NCBI RefSeq assembly: GCF_009755815.1 | Contig: NZ_WRPK01000007.1 | Span: 62,001-126,000 of the forward strand | Reading direction: 5' to 3' | Length of the DNA stretch: 64,000 nt | Source: Flavisphingomonas formosensis | GTDB lineage: Bacteria > Pseudomonadota > Alphaproteobacteria > Sphingomonadales > Sphingomonadaceae | Part shown: positions 53,290 through 61,754 of the stretch, piece by piece | Position numbering within the stretch: the first letter of the stretch is position 1 | How the letters are laid out: each line of letters begins with the position of its first letter | The notes under the pieces: model-generated | Seen by the model: the letters and a program-made list of their open reading frames with translations, nothing else | The model's database searches: none | Told to the model about the DNA's origin: nothing | Program-made: the position numbers and the translations under genes

Positions 53290-54682
53290 CGAGATGCGCC
53301 AGCGCGGGGATATGCCGCCAGGGCAGCGCGGCGGGAGCGCTTTCGAGCAGCCGTCCGCGCTCGTCGCCGAGGCCCATGCGCTGCATCCACGCCTCGAACT
53401 CCGGCGCCGGGCGCAGGCCCAAAGTCTCGCGCAGATAGAGGGCGTCGTGGAAGCTGGTCGATTGATAGTTGAGCATGATGTCGTCCGCCCCCGGCACGCC
53501 CATCACGAAGTTGACGCCCGCGACGCCGAGCAGGGTCAGGATCCCGTCCATATCGTCCTGATCGGCCTCGGCGTGGTTGGTATAGCAGATGTCGAGCCCC
53601 ATCGGCAGGCCGAGCAGCTTGCCGCAGAAATGGTCCTCCAGCGCGGCGCGCAGGATCTGCTTGCCGTCATAGAGATATTCCGGGCCGATGAAGCCGACGA
53701 CGGAGTTGACGAGCAGCGGACGGAAAGCGCGGGCGACGGCATAGGCGCGGCATTCGAGCGTCTGCTGGTCGACGCCATGATGCGCGTCGGCGGAGAGCGC
53801 CGATCCCTGGCCCGTCTCGAAATACATGACGTCGCTGCCCACTGTGCCGCGGCCGAGCGCCTGCGTCGCGGCATGCGCCTCGCCAAGCAGCGCGAGATCG
53901 ATGCCGAAGCCGCGATTGGCCGCCTCCGTGCCCGCAATCGACTGGAAGCAGAGATCGACGGGCGCGCCACGGCGGATCAGCTCGATCGTGCCGGTGACAT
54001 GGCCGAGCACGCAGCTCTGCGTCGGTATCTCATAGGCCTGGCGTAGCTCGTCGAGGAGGGTGAGCAGCGTGGCGGCGGTGGCGATCTCGTCGCTCGCCGG
54101 GTTGATGCCGATCACGGCGTCGCCCGATCCCAGCAGCAGCCCGTCCAGCGTGGAGGCCGCGATGCCGGCCGGATCGTCGGTGGGATGATTGGGCTGCAGA
54201 CGGACGGAGAGGCGGCCGGGAAGGCCGATGGTGGAGCGGAAGGCGGTGACGATGCGGATCTTGCGCGCCGCGGCGATCAGGTCCTGGTTGCGCATCAGCT
54301 TGGAAACGGCCGCCGCCATCTCGGGTGTGATGCCGGGCGATGCGGCGGCGATCGCGGCACCGTCGGTCGCCGGGTCGAGCAGCCATTCGCGAAAGCCGCC
54401 AACGGTGAGATGCGCCACGGCGGCGAAGGCGGGGGCGTCATGCCCGTCGACGATCAGGCGGCTGATCTCGTCCGCCTCATAGGGGATGACGAAATCCTCA
54501 AGAAACGTCGCAAGCGGCAGATCGGCCAGCGCATAACGCGCCGCCACCCGCTGTTCGGCGCTCTCAGCCGCGATCCCGGCCAGCGCGTCGCCCGAACGCA
54601 GCGGCGTCGCCGCGGCGAGCAGCGCGCGCAGCGAAGCGAAGGCGAAGCGCGTGCCGGCGAGATCGACCTGGTAGGCGGGCAT
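53282..54682 (-). CDS. eutB: Ethanolamine ammonia-lyase large subunit
   Basis: A 466-residue heavy chain with the TIM-barrel that holds substrate and B12. Hallmarks are 'RLSVRLQPNHPTDDPAGIA', 'GDAVIGINPASD', 'CVLGHVTGTIELI', 'YFETGQGSALSADAHHGVDQ' and 'GLDICYTNHAEADQDDMD'. The ATG at 54682 follows GGAGGGAG; the frame continues upstream but without coding character. No cobalamin riboswitch was seen in the 50 bp before it. It is followed by eutC and preceded by a CcdC-like membrane gene in the same direction. Confidence 0.95.
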   Translation of the reverse strand: MPAYQVDLAGTRFAFASLRALLAAATPLRSGDALAGIAAESAEQRVAARYALADLPLATFLEDFVIPYEADEISRLIVDGHDAPAFAAVAHLTVGGFREWLLDPATDGAAIAAASPGITPEMAAAVSKLMRNQDLIAAARKIRIVTAFRSTIGLPGRLSVRLQPNHPTDDPAGIAASTLDGLLLGSGDAVIGINPASDEIATAATLLTLLDELRQAYEIPTQSCVLGHVTGTIELIRRGAPVDLCFQSIAGTEAANRGFGIDLALLGEAHAATQALGRGTVGSDVMYFETGQGSALSADAHHGVDQQTLECRAYAVARAFRPLLVNSVVGFIGPEYLYDGKQILRAALEDHFCGKLLGLPMGLDICYTNHAEADQDDMDGILTLLGVAGVNFVMGVPGADDIMLNYQSTSFHDALYLRETLGLRPAPEFEAWMQRMGLGDERGRLLESAPAALPWRHIPALAHLDG

Positions 54683-54732
54683 GCTCCCTCCGTGTTGGAA
54701 CCCCTCCTCCAAAGGGATGGGCTTAATGCAGA

Positions 54733-55254
54733 CTAGCCCCGCATCCGGCGCGCTTCGTCCAGCAGGCGCTTGCTGCGCAGGTACATTTCCAGCCGGGTCA
54801 GCGCGAGCAGGCCGACCACCATGGCCACGAACACATCGGCGATCAGCGCGGCGCTGAGGTGCCACGCGGCGGCTTCGGCCGTCGCCACGCTGCGCAGGCC
54901 CGCGCGGAACAGGATCAGAGCGACCAGCAGGATCATTGTGAAGGGGGAGGCGCGCTGGTCGAGCTGGTGGGTTTCGGGATCGACGCTGATGTGGATCGAT
55001 CGGCCGCGCTGCCAGCCGATCGCGGCGCCAGCGGCAAAGCCCGCGGCGATCAGCGCCCAGGCAATGGCGCCCTGCGGCGGCTGGGTGGCGAGCATCATCG
55101 CGCCGATCCCGGCATAGACCGCCGGCACGATCCACAGCGTCTCCAGCCGAAGGCGGCGTGCGCGGCGCATCCGCATCATGCGCAGCCCCAGCACGACGAC
55201 GACGATCACGGCGGGCAGCAGATATTGGAGAAGGGGAGAGGATGGCTGGTGCAT
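54733..55254 (-). CDS. CcdC-like (DUF1453) membrane protein
   Basis: A 173-residue integral membrane protein with about five hydrophobic segments (near 9-25, 42-58, 62-80, 103-120 and 130-152). The loop 'GWQRGRSIHISVDPETHQLD' followed by 'QRASPFTMILLVALILFR' fits the DUF1453/CcdC family, whose name comes from a Bacillus cytochrome c biogenesis-linked gene; its biochemical role is unknown. It ends 50 bp before eutB and starts 48 bp after the flavoprotein gene, all on the minus strand, but a functional tie to ethanolamine use is not evident. Confidence 0.75.
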   Translation of the reverse strand: MHQPSSPLLQYLLPAVIVVVVLGLRMMRMRRARRLRLETLWIVPAVYAGIGAMMLATQPPQGAIAWALIAAGFAAGAAIGWQRGRSIHISVDPETHQLDQRASPFTMILLVALILFRAGLRSVATAEAAAWHLSAALIADVFVAMVVGLLALTRLEMYLRSKRLLDEARRMRG

Positions 55255-55302
55255 GGAATGCTGCTTATCGTTCCGATGCCGCCTGGGGCAATTGCGCTGC
55301 GA

Positions 55303-56685
55303 TCATTCGAGCGGCTGCAGCTCGCCGGCTATCGTCGGGATCAGTTCGCTGATCGTCGGGTGGATGTGCATGGTGCGGGCAAGCCTGTCCACCGGCGCCT
55401 TGCATGCCATCATGTCGAGGATGCTGTGGATCGCCTCGTCGCCGGAAACGCCGAGCACCGCGCCGCCGAGTATCTGCCGGCTCTCGGCATCGACGACGAT
55501 CTTCATGAAACCCTGGGTCTCTCCCATTTCGGTGGCGCGGCCCACGCGCTTCATCGGCCGCCGGCCGACGAGGATGCGATGTCCGGCCTTTTTCGCTTCC
55601 TCCTCGCCCATCCCGCAGCGGCCCAGCGGCGGATCGACGTAGAGCGCATAGGCGGTGATCCGGTCCGAGAGCTTGCGATCCTCGCCGTCCAGCAGATTGG
55701 CCGCCACGATCTCGAAATCATTATAGGAGGTATGGGTGAAGGCGCCGCGGCCGTTGCAGTCGCCGAGCGCCCAGATGCCGGGCGCGCTGGTGCGAAGATG
55801 GTCGTCGACCCGGATATAGCCTTTCGCATCGGTTTCCACACCCGCCGCATCGAGGCCGAGATCGCCGGTATTCGGCGTACGGCCGACGGCAAGCAGCACA
55901 TGGCTGCCCACCAGCTCGGGCTCGCCCTCGGTACAGTTGACCCCTACTGCTATGCCGCCGCCATGGCGCGCGAAACGGATGCATTCGGCATTCAGTCGCA
56001 GCGCGACGCCTTCTCGCTCCAGCATCGCCCGGATCGCATCGGAGATCTCCGCGTCCTCGCGCCCGATCAGCCGCGACCCTTTCTCGACGATCGTCACCTC
56101 GGCGCCGAACCGGCGGTACATCTGGGCGAATTCGAGCCCGATATAGCTGCCGCCGACCACCACGAGATGGCGGGGCAACTCGGCGAGGGCGAGCATCGTC
56201 GTGTTGGTCAGCACCGGTACGTCGTGCACGCCGGGCATGTCGGGGATCGTCGCGCGCCCGCCGACATTGATGAAGATGCGCTCGGCCTCGAGCAGTCGAT
56301 CGTCCACCCGCACCGTGCGCGCGCTCTCGAAGCGGGCATGGCCGCGCACGAGGCTGAGACCTTTCATCCCGCCGAGCCAGCCCTCGACGCCGCTGCGGGC
56401 GTTGCGCGTCACCGTCTCGGCGCGCTCCTTCACGCGGTCCATGTCGATGGCGATCGGGCCGGGCAGGGTGACGCCCCAATCGGCGCCGTGCCGTGCGACA
56501 TGGGCGGCGCGGGCGCTGGCGACGAGCGTCTTGGTGGGCATGCAGCCGGTGTTGACGCAGGTGCCGCCCACCAGATGGCGTTCGACCAGCGCAACCGTCA
56601 TGCCCGCCTGCGTCAGCCGCCCGGCCAGTGGTGGGCCCGCCTGACCCGCGCCGATCACGATCGCGTCGAAGCGCTCGGGCATCAC
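55303..56685 (-). CDS. MerA/Lpd-like pyridine nucleotide-disulfide oxidoreductase
   Basis: A 460-residue FAD enzyme of the lipoamide dehydrogenase/mercuric reductase family. The FAD motif is 'IVIGAGQAGPPLAGRL' (9-24), the redox disulfide Cys43-Cys48 is in 'GGTCVNTGCMPTK', the NAD(P) motif is 'VVVGGSYIGLEFAQMYR' and the catalytic His-Glu is in 'MHIHPTISEL'. It lacks an N-terminal heavy-metal domain and the C-terminal Cys pair of true mercuric reductase, so mercury reduction is unlikely despite common labels. The stop is followed by the CcdC-like gene; it overlaps the DUF4126 gene upstream by 4 bp. Confidence 0.88.
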   Translation of the reverse strand: MMPERFDAIVIGAGQAGPPLAGRLTQAGMTVALVERHLVGGTCVNTGCMPTKTLVASARAAHVARHGADWGVTLPGPIAIDMDRVKERAETVTRNARSGVEGWLGGMKGLSLVRGHARFESARTVRVDDRLLEAERIFINVGGRATIPDMPGVHDVPVLTNTTMLALAELPRHLVVVGGSYIGLEFAQMYRRFGAEVTIVEKGSRLIGREDAEISDAIRAMLEREGVALRLNAECIRFARHGGGIAVGVNCTEGEPELVGSHVLLAVGRTPNTGDLGLDAAGVETDAKGYIRVDDHLRTSAPGIWALGDCNGRGAFTHTSYNDFEIVAANLLDGEDRKLSDRITAYALYVDPPLGRCGMGEEEAKKAGHRILVGRRPMKRVGRATEMGETQGFMKIVVDAESRQILGGAVLGVSGDEAIHSILDMMACKAPVDRLARTMHIHPTISELIPTIAGELQPLE

Positions 56686-57140
56686 AGCGCAAATACGATC
56701 AGCGCGGCGCCGGCGATCGCGGCCGCATCCTCGATCAGCGCGGCCGGACGATCCGTGCCGGACCGGGCGGCGAGCTTTGCCCGCAGCGAGGAGAACAGGA
56801 GCGTGCCCACGATCGCGCCGACGGCCCCGGCGATCAGGCCGATGGCGGCCGATCCGGCGCCGATGCCGATCGCCGCACCGCTCAGCGCCCCGGTGAGGAT
56901 CCGCGCGGAGAACTGGACAGGCACCTTGCGGCTGGGCGTCGTGGGAAGCTGATCCGTCACCAGCTCGCCCAGCGCGCCGAGCGTCAGGATCCAGGGAGTC
57001 CAGCGATAGCCGAGAAAGGCGAGCCAGGTTCCGGCGAGGTCGATGCGGCCCGTCGCGGCGGCCCAGCTGATCGCCGCGGGCGCCATGATCGCCCGCGAGC
57101 CCGCGACCAGACCGATCAAGAAGGCGAGCAGGGTATCCAT
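56682..57140 (-). CDS. DUF4126 membrane protein
   Basis: A 152-residue membrane protein with four or five hydrophobic Gly/Ala-rich segments. 'TLLAFLIGLVAGSRAIMAP' at the N-terminus, 'LGALGELVTDQLPTTPSRK' and 'RILTGALSGAAIGI' fit the DUF4126 family, unknown in function. Its stop overlaps the start of the flavoprotein gene (ATGA), so the two are translationally coupled; this pairing recurs in sphingomonads as far as I know. A redox-linked membrane role is conceivable but unproven. Confidence 0.8.
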   Translation of the reverse strand: MDTLLAFLIGLVAGSRAIMAPAAISWAAATGRIDLAGTWLAFLGYRWTPWILTLGALGELVTDQLPTTPSRKVPVQFSARILTGALSGAAIGIGAGSAAIGLIAGAVGAIVGTLLFSSLRAKLAARSGTDRPAALIEDAAAIAGAALIVFAL

Positions 57141-57208
57141 CGTCGCGCTCCCATGTCGAGACTGGGCCGACGATGGCTTATTTCGCCACCGTGCGGAAGT
57201 GATTCCGC

Positions 57209-57916
57209 TCAGCCGGTACGAAGATAGCGGAAGTACCAGACCTCCCGGCCCTCGCGCCGCGCCTTGGCCTCGTAGCGCGTCTGCGGCCAGTCTTCGGGAC
57301 GGTTCAGGAAGTCGGCCGGCCGCTCAGCCAGCCAGGTGAAATCGGTGCGCTGGTTCATCACCATCATCGCCCAGCGGCAGTAGACGGGATGATCGGTGCC
57401 GAGGCGGAATTCCCCGCCGGGCCTGAGCTTGGCCGCGAAGCGGTCGAGCGGGCCGTGATTCATCATCCGGCGCTTGGCATGGCGCGCCTTCGGCCAGGGA
57501 TCGGGATGCAAGAGGTAGATGCGTTCCAGCGAGGCGTCGGGCAGACGGTCGAGCACCTGCAGCGCATCGCCCATGTGCAGCCGCACATTGGCCAGCCCGT
57601 CGTCGCGGATATGGCCGAGCGCGCCGACCACGCCGTTGAGGAACGGCTCGCAGCCGATGAAGCCATGATCCGGCCGCGCCCCGGCCTGGCCAGCGAGATG
57701 CTCGCCCGAGCCGAAGCCGATTTCGAGCTGGATGGGGCGATCGTCGCCGAACAGGCGCAGCGCATCGAGCGGCCCGTCCTCGGGCACGGCGAGCGTCGGC
57801 AGCAGCTCCTCGACGAGCGCTTCCTGCCCGGCGCGCAATTTATGGCCCTGGCGGCGTCCGTAGAGGCGGCGGATGGTGGTCGGATCGTTCACCGCGGTGC
57901 CTATGGGCAGCCGCAT
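57209..57916 (-). CDS. trmB: tRNA (guanine-N7)-methyltransferase TrmB
   Basis: A 235-residue enzyme that makes m7G46 in the tRNA variable loop. The SAM site is 'LEIGFGSGEHLAGQA' (about 65-79), then 'FIGCEPFLNGVVGALGHI', and the family motif 'LLHPDPWPKARHAKRRMM' (about 134-151). The C-terminus has 'TRYEAKARREGREVWYFRY'. I chose the ATG at 57916, which gives the standard 'RRLYGRRQGHKL' start region; an upstream frame would overlap the preceding gene. It lies 19 bp after that gene's stop. Confidence 0.93.
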   Translation of the reverse strand: MRLPIGTAVNDPTTIRRLYGRRQGHKLRAGQEALVEELLPTLAVPEDGPLDALRLFGDDRPIQLEIGFGSGEHLAGQAGARPDHGFIGCEPFLNGVVGALGHIRDDGLANVRLHMGDALQVLDRLPDASLERIYLLHPDPWPKARHAKRRMMNHGPLDRFAAKLRPGGEFRLGTDHPVYCRWAMMVMNQRTDFTWLAERPADFLNRPEDWPQTRYEAKARREGREVWYFRYLRTG

Positions 57917-57935
57917 CGGCGAGCGCAAGCCCGGC

Positions 57936-58816
57936 TTATCGGGCTGGCTTGCGATCCACCAGGCGAATCCGCGTGCCCTCGACCGACCAGAGTTTGTCAT
58001 TTTGGGTCGTCGACACGAAGATGGGCATGCGGGTGGTCAGCGACGTGAAGACGTGGATCTCCGTCGGCGTCGGATCCAGCAAATGGGTGATGGCCAATGC
58101 GGCCGGCTTCCCGCCATTGCCGTCACGCAACGGCATGTCGAGGCAGGTCTTGGTAAAGTCTCTTATCGGGCCGGCCTTGCCGTCGCTCGTGACGGCGATG
58201 AGGTGGTGGCCGCCGAAAGGGACGCTCTGGAACGTGGTCTGCGGCGTCAAAAGATAGACGAGGATCGGTCCGCCCGGCTTTTCCGGCGGCACGACCACGC
58301 TGTTGAACGGCTGATCGGAACAGAGCGGCTTGCCGCTGGCGGCGAAAGCGGATTTCGCGGTCGCCAGCGCCTTGATCATCCGCTTGCGCAGGTCGTTCAG
58401 CGTGCGATCGTCCTTCGATCCGAGCAATTGGCTCGATACCAGTTGATCGTCGCGGAACCGGGCCACATAGACCGCTTTCGGATCATCTTCGTCCTTGTCG
58501 AAGAAGATCAGCTCCGGTGCCTCGGCCGGTCCGTCGACGATCCAGCCGCCCAGCACGCTCGCCGGATCGTCGATCTTCGTGCGCATGTCGTCCGCGCCAT
58601 GCCAGGCGGCTTGATCATAGGCATAGATCAGCGCGCCGCGGCGGCTGGCCTGTTCGATAGCGCTCGCCTCTCCGGGGCCAGCTGCACCGCAGCCACCGAA
58701 GCGGAGGGAATGGCTGCCGCGGGCGCGGCTCCCCATGCGACGATCGGCGCCGCCTGGACCAGCGCGCGCGCTAACTGGCCCCCGATCAGGCCGATGGCGG
58801 CCCGAAGCATCGTCAT
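57936..58816 (-). pseudogene. Exported hypothetical gene, apparent frameshift
   Basis: The long frame (57936-58736, about 266 residues) encodes a soluble-looking domain beginning near 'AIEQASRRGALIYAYDQAAWH', but its own ATG at 58736 has no ribosome site. In another frame an ATG at 58816 overlaps the previous gene's stop as ATGA and opens with a signal-peptide-like 'MTMLRAAIGLIGGQLARALV', running out of frame at 58628. Joining the two needs a one-base shift somewhere near 58660-58740. I infer an original exported protein of about 290 residues, coupled to the upstream gene, now frameshifted or mis-sequenced. Function unknown. Confidence 0.6.
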
Positions 58817-59838
58817 TTGCTCATCAGGCTCGAATCGAGACTGATCGCCTTGTCCCTGACCGATGCCAGCGGGGCCCCGTGCATTACAAGGTCGATCGCT
58901 TGATCCGGCGAGGGCAGATGATCGAAAGCCGGGTAGATCCTGCTGCCATCCAATTCGCGAAGGGTCACGAACACGCCCGGTTTCCGCATGAGCAGTGGGA
59001 CTTCGGGCGAGACCGACGCGACGATTCCCGCATCGCCGAGAGCTATGACGTAGCGGTCTTTTTCCCCAGGGTGGCGATAAATGCCATAGGCAACGGTGTC
59101 GCTCGCCTCCCGGCACCAGGCGCCGGCATCCGCCGCGCCATCGCCGCCCCCCCGCATCGTTTCCTGCGTCGCGGCGAGCAGCACGAGCGACATGTCCGGC
59201 TTCACCGCGGATGCCTTCGAAAAATACAGTGGCTCGGCGCATCCGGCCACCGCAGCCGCCGCGGGACCGGCCGGTGTGTTGGCCGGAAAGGCGACGCCGG
59301 CGATCGCGGTGTCGAGCAGGGCATCCATGGCGGCGTCGTCCATCGCCGTCGAACTGATGCGCAGCGCGAACAGCCAGTTGCCGACCGGTATCATCGCGAG
59401 CGCGGTGCTACGATAGGCGCCGCCCCTCGGCACATAGGTGCGGCGCAGCACATCCTTGGTGCCGCTGCCCGGGCGGGCGAAGGCGATCGGAGCCGACGTC
59501 ACCGCCGTGACGCCCTGGTAAATGTCTCGCGCCTCGATCATCGCCTGGGATCGGTCGAACCAGATTGCGGCGCTCGCCAGTGCGGGACGGAAGAGATAAG
59601 CGGTCAGGATCGTCGCCGAATCCGGCGTGGCATATTGCGCCATGATGTCGAGCTCGGCCGTGCCGCTGTCGACGATCCCGCTTCGCTTCAGCGTGCCGAT
59701 GGCGGGCGGCAGGGCGAGGTGCGTCGCGCCGTGCGTCCAGTTCTTGCCATCCGGTGCGTCGAGCGTGCGGCTCGCACCGGCCGGCGCGCCTGTGCAAAGG
59801 CCCATCACCAGACAAGCGGCAAGCAGCATCCCGCGCAT
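58813..59838 (-). CDS. Exported hypothetical protein
   Basis: A 341-residue protein with a signal peptide ('MRGMLLAACLVMGLCTGAPAGA', cleavage about 22). No known family was recognised. The mature protein has mixed strands and helices, with two cysteines (near 200 and 243) that could form a disulfide in the periplasm. Its stop overlaps a probable start of the next, frameshifted exported gene, so the two were probably a functional pair. The 290 bp upstream hold no gene and no clear signal. Confidence 0.7.
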   Translation of the reverse strand: MRGMLLAACLVMGLCTGAPAGASRTLDAPDGKNWTHGATHLALPPAIGTLKRSGIVDSGTAELDIMAQYATPDSATILTAYLFRPALASAAIWFDRSQAMIEARDIYQGVTAVTSAPIAFARPGSGTKDVLRRTYVPRGGAYRSTALAMIPVGNWLFALRISSTAMDDAAMDALLDTAIAGVAFPANTPAGPAAAAVAGCAEPLYFSKASAVKPDMSLVLLAATQETMRGGGDGAADAGAWCREASDTVAYGIYRHPGEKDRYVIALGDAGIVASVSPEVPLLMRKPGVFVTLRELDGSRIYPAFDHLPSPDQAIDLVMHGAPLASVRDKAISLDSSLMSK

Positions 59839-60129
59839 CGATCTTCCCCCTTCGCCCCGCTGCTAAGCTGGACCGAAGGTACACGGCGCGCAATGGACGA
59901 AATGCACCGGGATGGCGGCAATATAGCCGGCCTCGATGGGACTGGCTCATCGAGCCCGGCTATGAGCCCCCCGCGGCGACTGAGCGAATTCAATCCCCGA
60001 TGATCAGCATCTCCGGGGCCGCGTGATGTGAGTGATTTGGGGCTCGGCGGCTCATGCAGGCCAGAAAGCGACGGGGCCGCCGTTTCCGGCAGCACGCCGT
60101 CGGTGCGCTGAGCGCGGATGGCGAGTGGA

Positions 60130-60408
60130 TCAGGCCGCCTTGGAGCCCGGCGTGCCGCATTTGGTGAACTTGCCCTTCGCATCCTTGCACCGCGGCGGCG
60201 CCTTGGCTGCGGCTGGCGGTTGCGGGCATTTGGTGAACTTGCCCTTGGCGTCCTTGCACGGCGTCTTGGTCGCCGGCGGAGCCGGTTTGGGCGGCGGACA
60301 CTTGATGAACTTGCCCTTTGCATCCTTGCAAGGTGCGGCAGCCACCGGCGCGGCCAAACCCGAGACGAGACCGAGGGAGACGATTGCAGCAATAAGCAAC
60401 TGGCGCAT
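60130..60408 (-). CDS. Small secreted protein with three CKDAKGKF repeats
   Basis: A 92-residue exported protein. After a signal peptide ('MRQLLIAAIVSLGLVSGLAA', cleavage about residue 25) come three copies of the motif CKDAKGKFxKC (the middle x is Ile or Thr), separated by Pro/Ala/Lys-rich linkers, and little else. Each repeat has a cysteine at both ends, suggesting three small disulfide loops. The lysine-rich motif resembles PsiF-type repeats, but that is a loose likeness. The ATG at 60408 is placed six bases after an AGGAGG site. It reads in the same direction as metK but starts 85 bp after the metK stop. Confidence 0.8.
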   Translation of the reverse strand: MRQLLIAAIVSLGLVSGLAAPVAAAPCKDAKGKFIKCPPPKPAPPATKTPCKDAKGKFTKCPQPPAAAKAPPRCKDAKGKFTKCGTPGSKAA

Positions 60409-60493
60409 GGACATCCTCCTGACCGGCCGAACGCTAGGGAGGAAGCGGAACTTCCTCAAATGAACTACCGGTCAGGAGTTGGACAGCTCGGCT

Positions 60494-61675
60494 TCAGGCG
60501 AGTTCGGCCTTCAGCGCCTCGACCAGATCGGTCTTCTCCCAGGAGAAGAAGTCGCCATCCGGCTTGCGGCCGAAATGGCCATAGGCCGCGCTCGGTTGGT
60601 AGATCGCCTTGTTGAGGCCGAGATGGGTGCGGATGCCCTTCGGGGTGAGGCGCACGAGCTTCGGCAGGACCGCCTCGATCTTCGCCTCGTCGACCGTGCC
60701 GGTGCCGTGCGTGTCGACATAGAGCGACAGCGGCTCGGCGACGCCGATCGCATAGCTGAGCTGGATGGTGCACTTGGTGGCGAGGCCCGCGGCGACGATG
60801 TTCTTCGCCATGTAGCGGCTGACATAAGCGGCCGAGCGGTCGACCTTGGTCGGATCCTTGCCGCTGAACGCGCCGCCGCCGTGCGGCGATGCGCCGCCAT
60901 AGGTGTCGACGATGATCTTGCGGCCGGTGAGGCCGGCGTCGCCGTCCGGACCGCCGATCTCGAACAGGCCGGTCGGGTTGACGAAGATCTGGCCCTGGTC
61001 GGACGGCAGCCAGCCCTTGGGCAGGACCTCCTCGAACACGGTCATCACATAGTCGCGCAGCGTTTTCTGGCCGGCATCGTTGCTGAGCGCGGCCGAGTGC
61101 TGGGTGGAGACGACCAGCGCGCTGGCGCCCACCGGCTTGCCGCCCTCATAGCGCAGCGTGACCTGGCTCTTGGCGTCGGGCTCGAGGAAATCGACGATCT
61201 TGCCGTGGCGGTCCTGCGCCATCTTCTCGAGGATGCGGTGCGAATAATAGAGGGTGGCCGGCATCAGGTCCGGCGTCTCGTCGCAGGCATAGCCGAACAT
61301 GATGCCCTGGTCGCCGGCGCCTTCGTCCTTGTTGCCGCTCTCGTCGACGCCCTGGGCGATGTGCGCGGACTGCTCGTGCAGGTGGCAGGCGAAATCGGCG
61401 CGGTTCCAGTGGAAGCCGTGCTGCTCATAGCCGATGCGGCGCACCGTCTCGCGCGCGGCGGCTTCGATCTCGGAATTGGGGATGGGCACGGCCGAGCGGA
61501 CCTCGCCGGCCAGCACGATGCGGTTGGTGGTCACCATCGTCTCGCAGGCGACGCGCGCAACGGGATCCTTGCCGAGGAACAGATCGACGACCGCGTCGGA
61601 AATCTGGTCGGCCACCTTGTCGGGGTGCCCTTCGGAAACGGATTCGGAGGTGAAGAGATAGTTGCTGCGTGCCAT
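60494..61675 (-). CDS. metK: S-adenosylmethionine synthetase MetK
   Basis: A 393-residue enzyme that makes SAM from methionine and ATP. The start '[20 protein letters not shown]' includes the ATP-binding His, '[11 protein letters not shown]' the methionine loop, and '[19 protein letters not shown]' the phosphate loop. Length is slightly above the E. coli enzyme, with an insertion around residue 105-125 that is common in alphaproteobacteria. A candidate operator lies 54 bp upstream at 61729-61752, right behind the lnt stop. Confidence 0.97.
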   Translation of the reverse strand: MARSNYLFTSESVSEGHPDKVADQISDAVVDLFLGKDPVARVACETMVTTNRIVLAGEVRSAVPIPNSEIEAAARETVRRIGYEQHGFHWNRADFACHLHEQSAHIAQGVDESGNKDEGAGDQGIMFGYACDETPDLMPATLYYSHRILEKMAQDRHGKIVDFLEPDAKSQVTLRYEGGKPVGASALVVSTQHSAALSNDAGQKTLRDYVMTVFEEVLPKGWLPSDQGQIFVNPTGLFEIGGPDGDAGLTGRKIIVDTYGGASPHGGGAFSGKDPTKVDRSAAYVSRYMAKNIVAAGLATKCTIQLSYAIGVAEPLSLYVDTHGTGTVDEAKIEAVLPKLVRLTPKGIRTHLGLNKAIYQPSAAYGHFGRKPDGDFFSWEKTDLVEALKAELA

Positions 61676-61728
61676 TGGTACTGGGTCCCCTTGCGGAAAG
61701 ACAAGCCTAGCGGGTGATCGGACTTAAA

Positions 61729-61752
61729 GACATAAAGGAATCGTTATATGTC
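61729..61752. promoter_or_regulatory. Inverted repeat upstream of metK
   Basis: GACATAAA and TTATATGTC form an imperfect palindrome 54-77 bp upstream of the metK start, in an AT-rich island between lnt and metK. In many proteobacteria an ArsR-type repressor, SahR, binds AT-rich palindromes before methionine-cycle genes, and this fits that pattern by form. No regulator gene is next to it. Confidence 0.45.
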
Positions 61753-61754
61753 CT

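Noticed and set aside
54683-54732. A cobalamin riboswitch before eutB
   Set aside because: The gap is only about 50 bp and has no B12-box-like sequence; it is too short for the aptamer.
61676-61754. A SAM riboswitch before metK
   Set aside because: Only 79 bp are available and no SAM-II, SAM-I or SAH aptamer core could be recognised; a protein operator is more likely.
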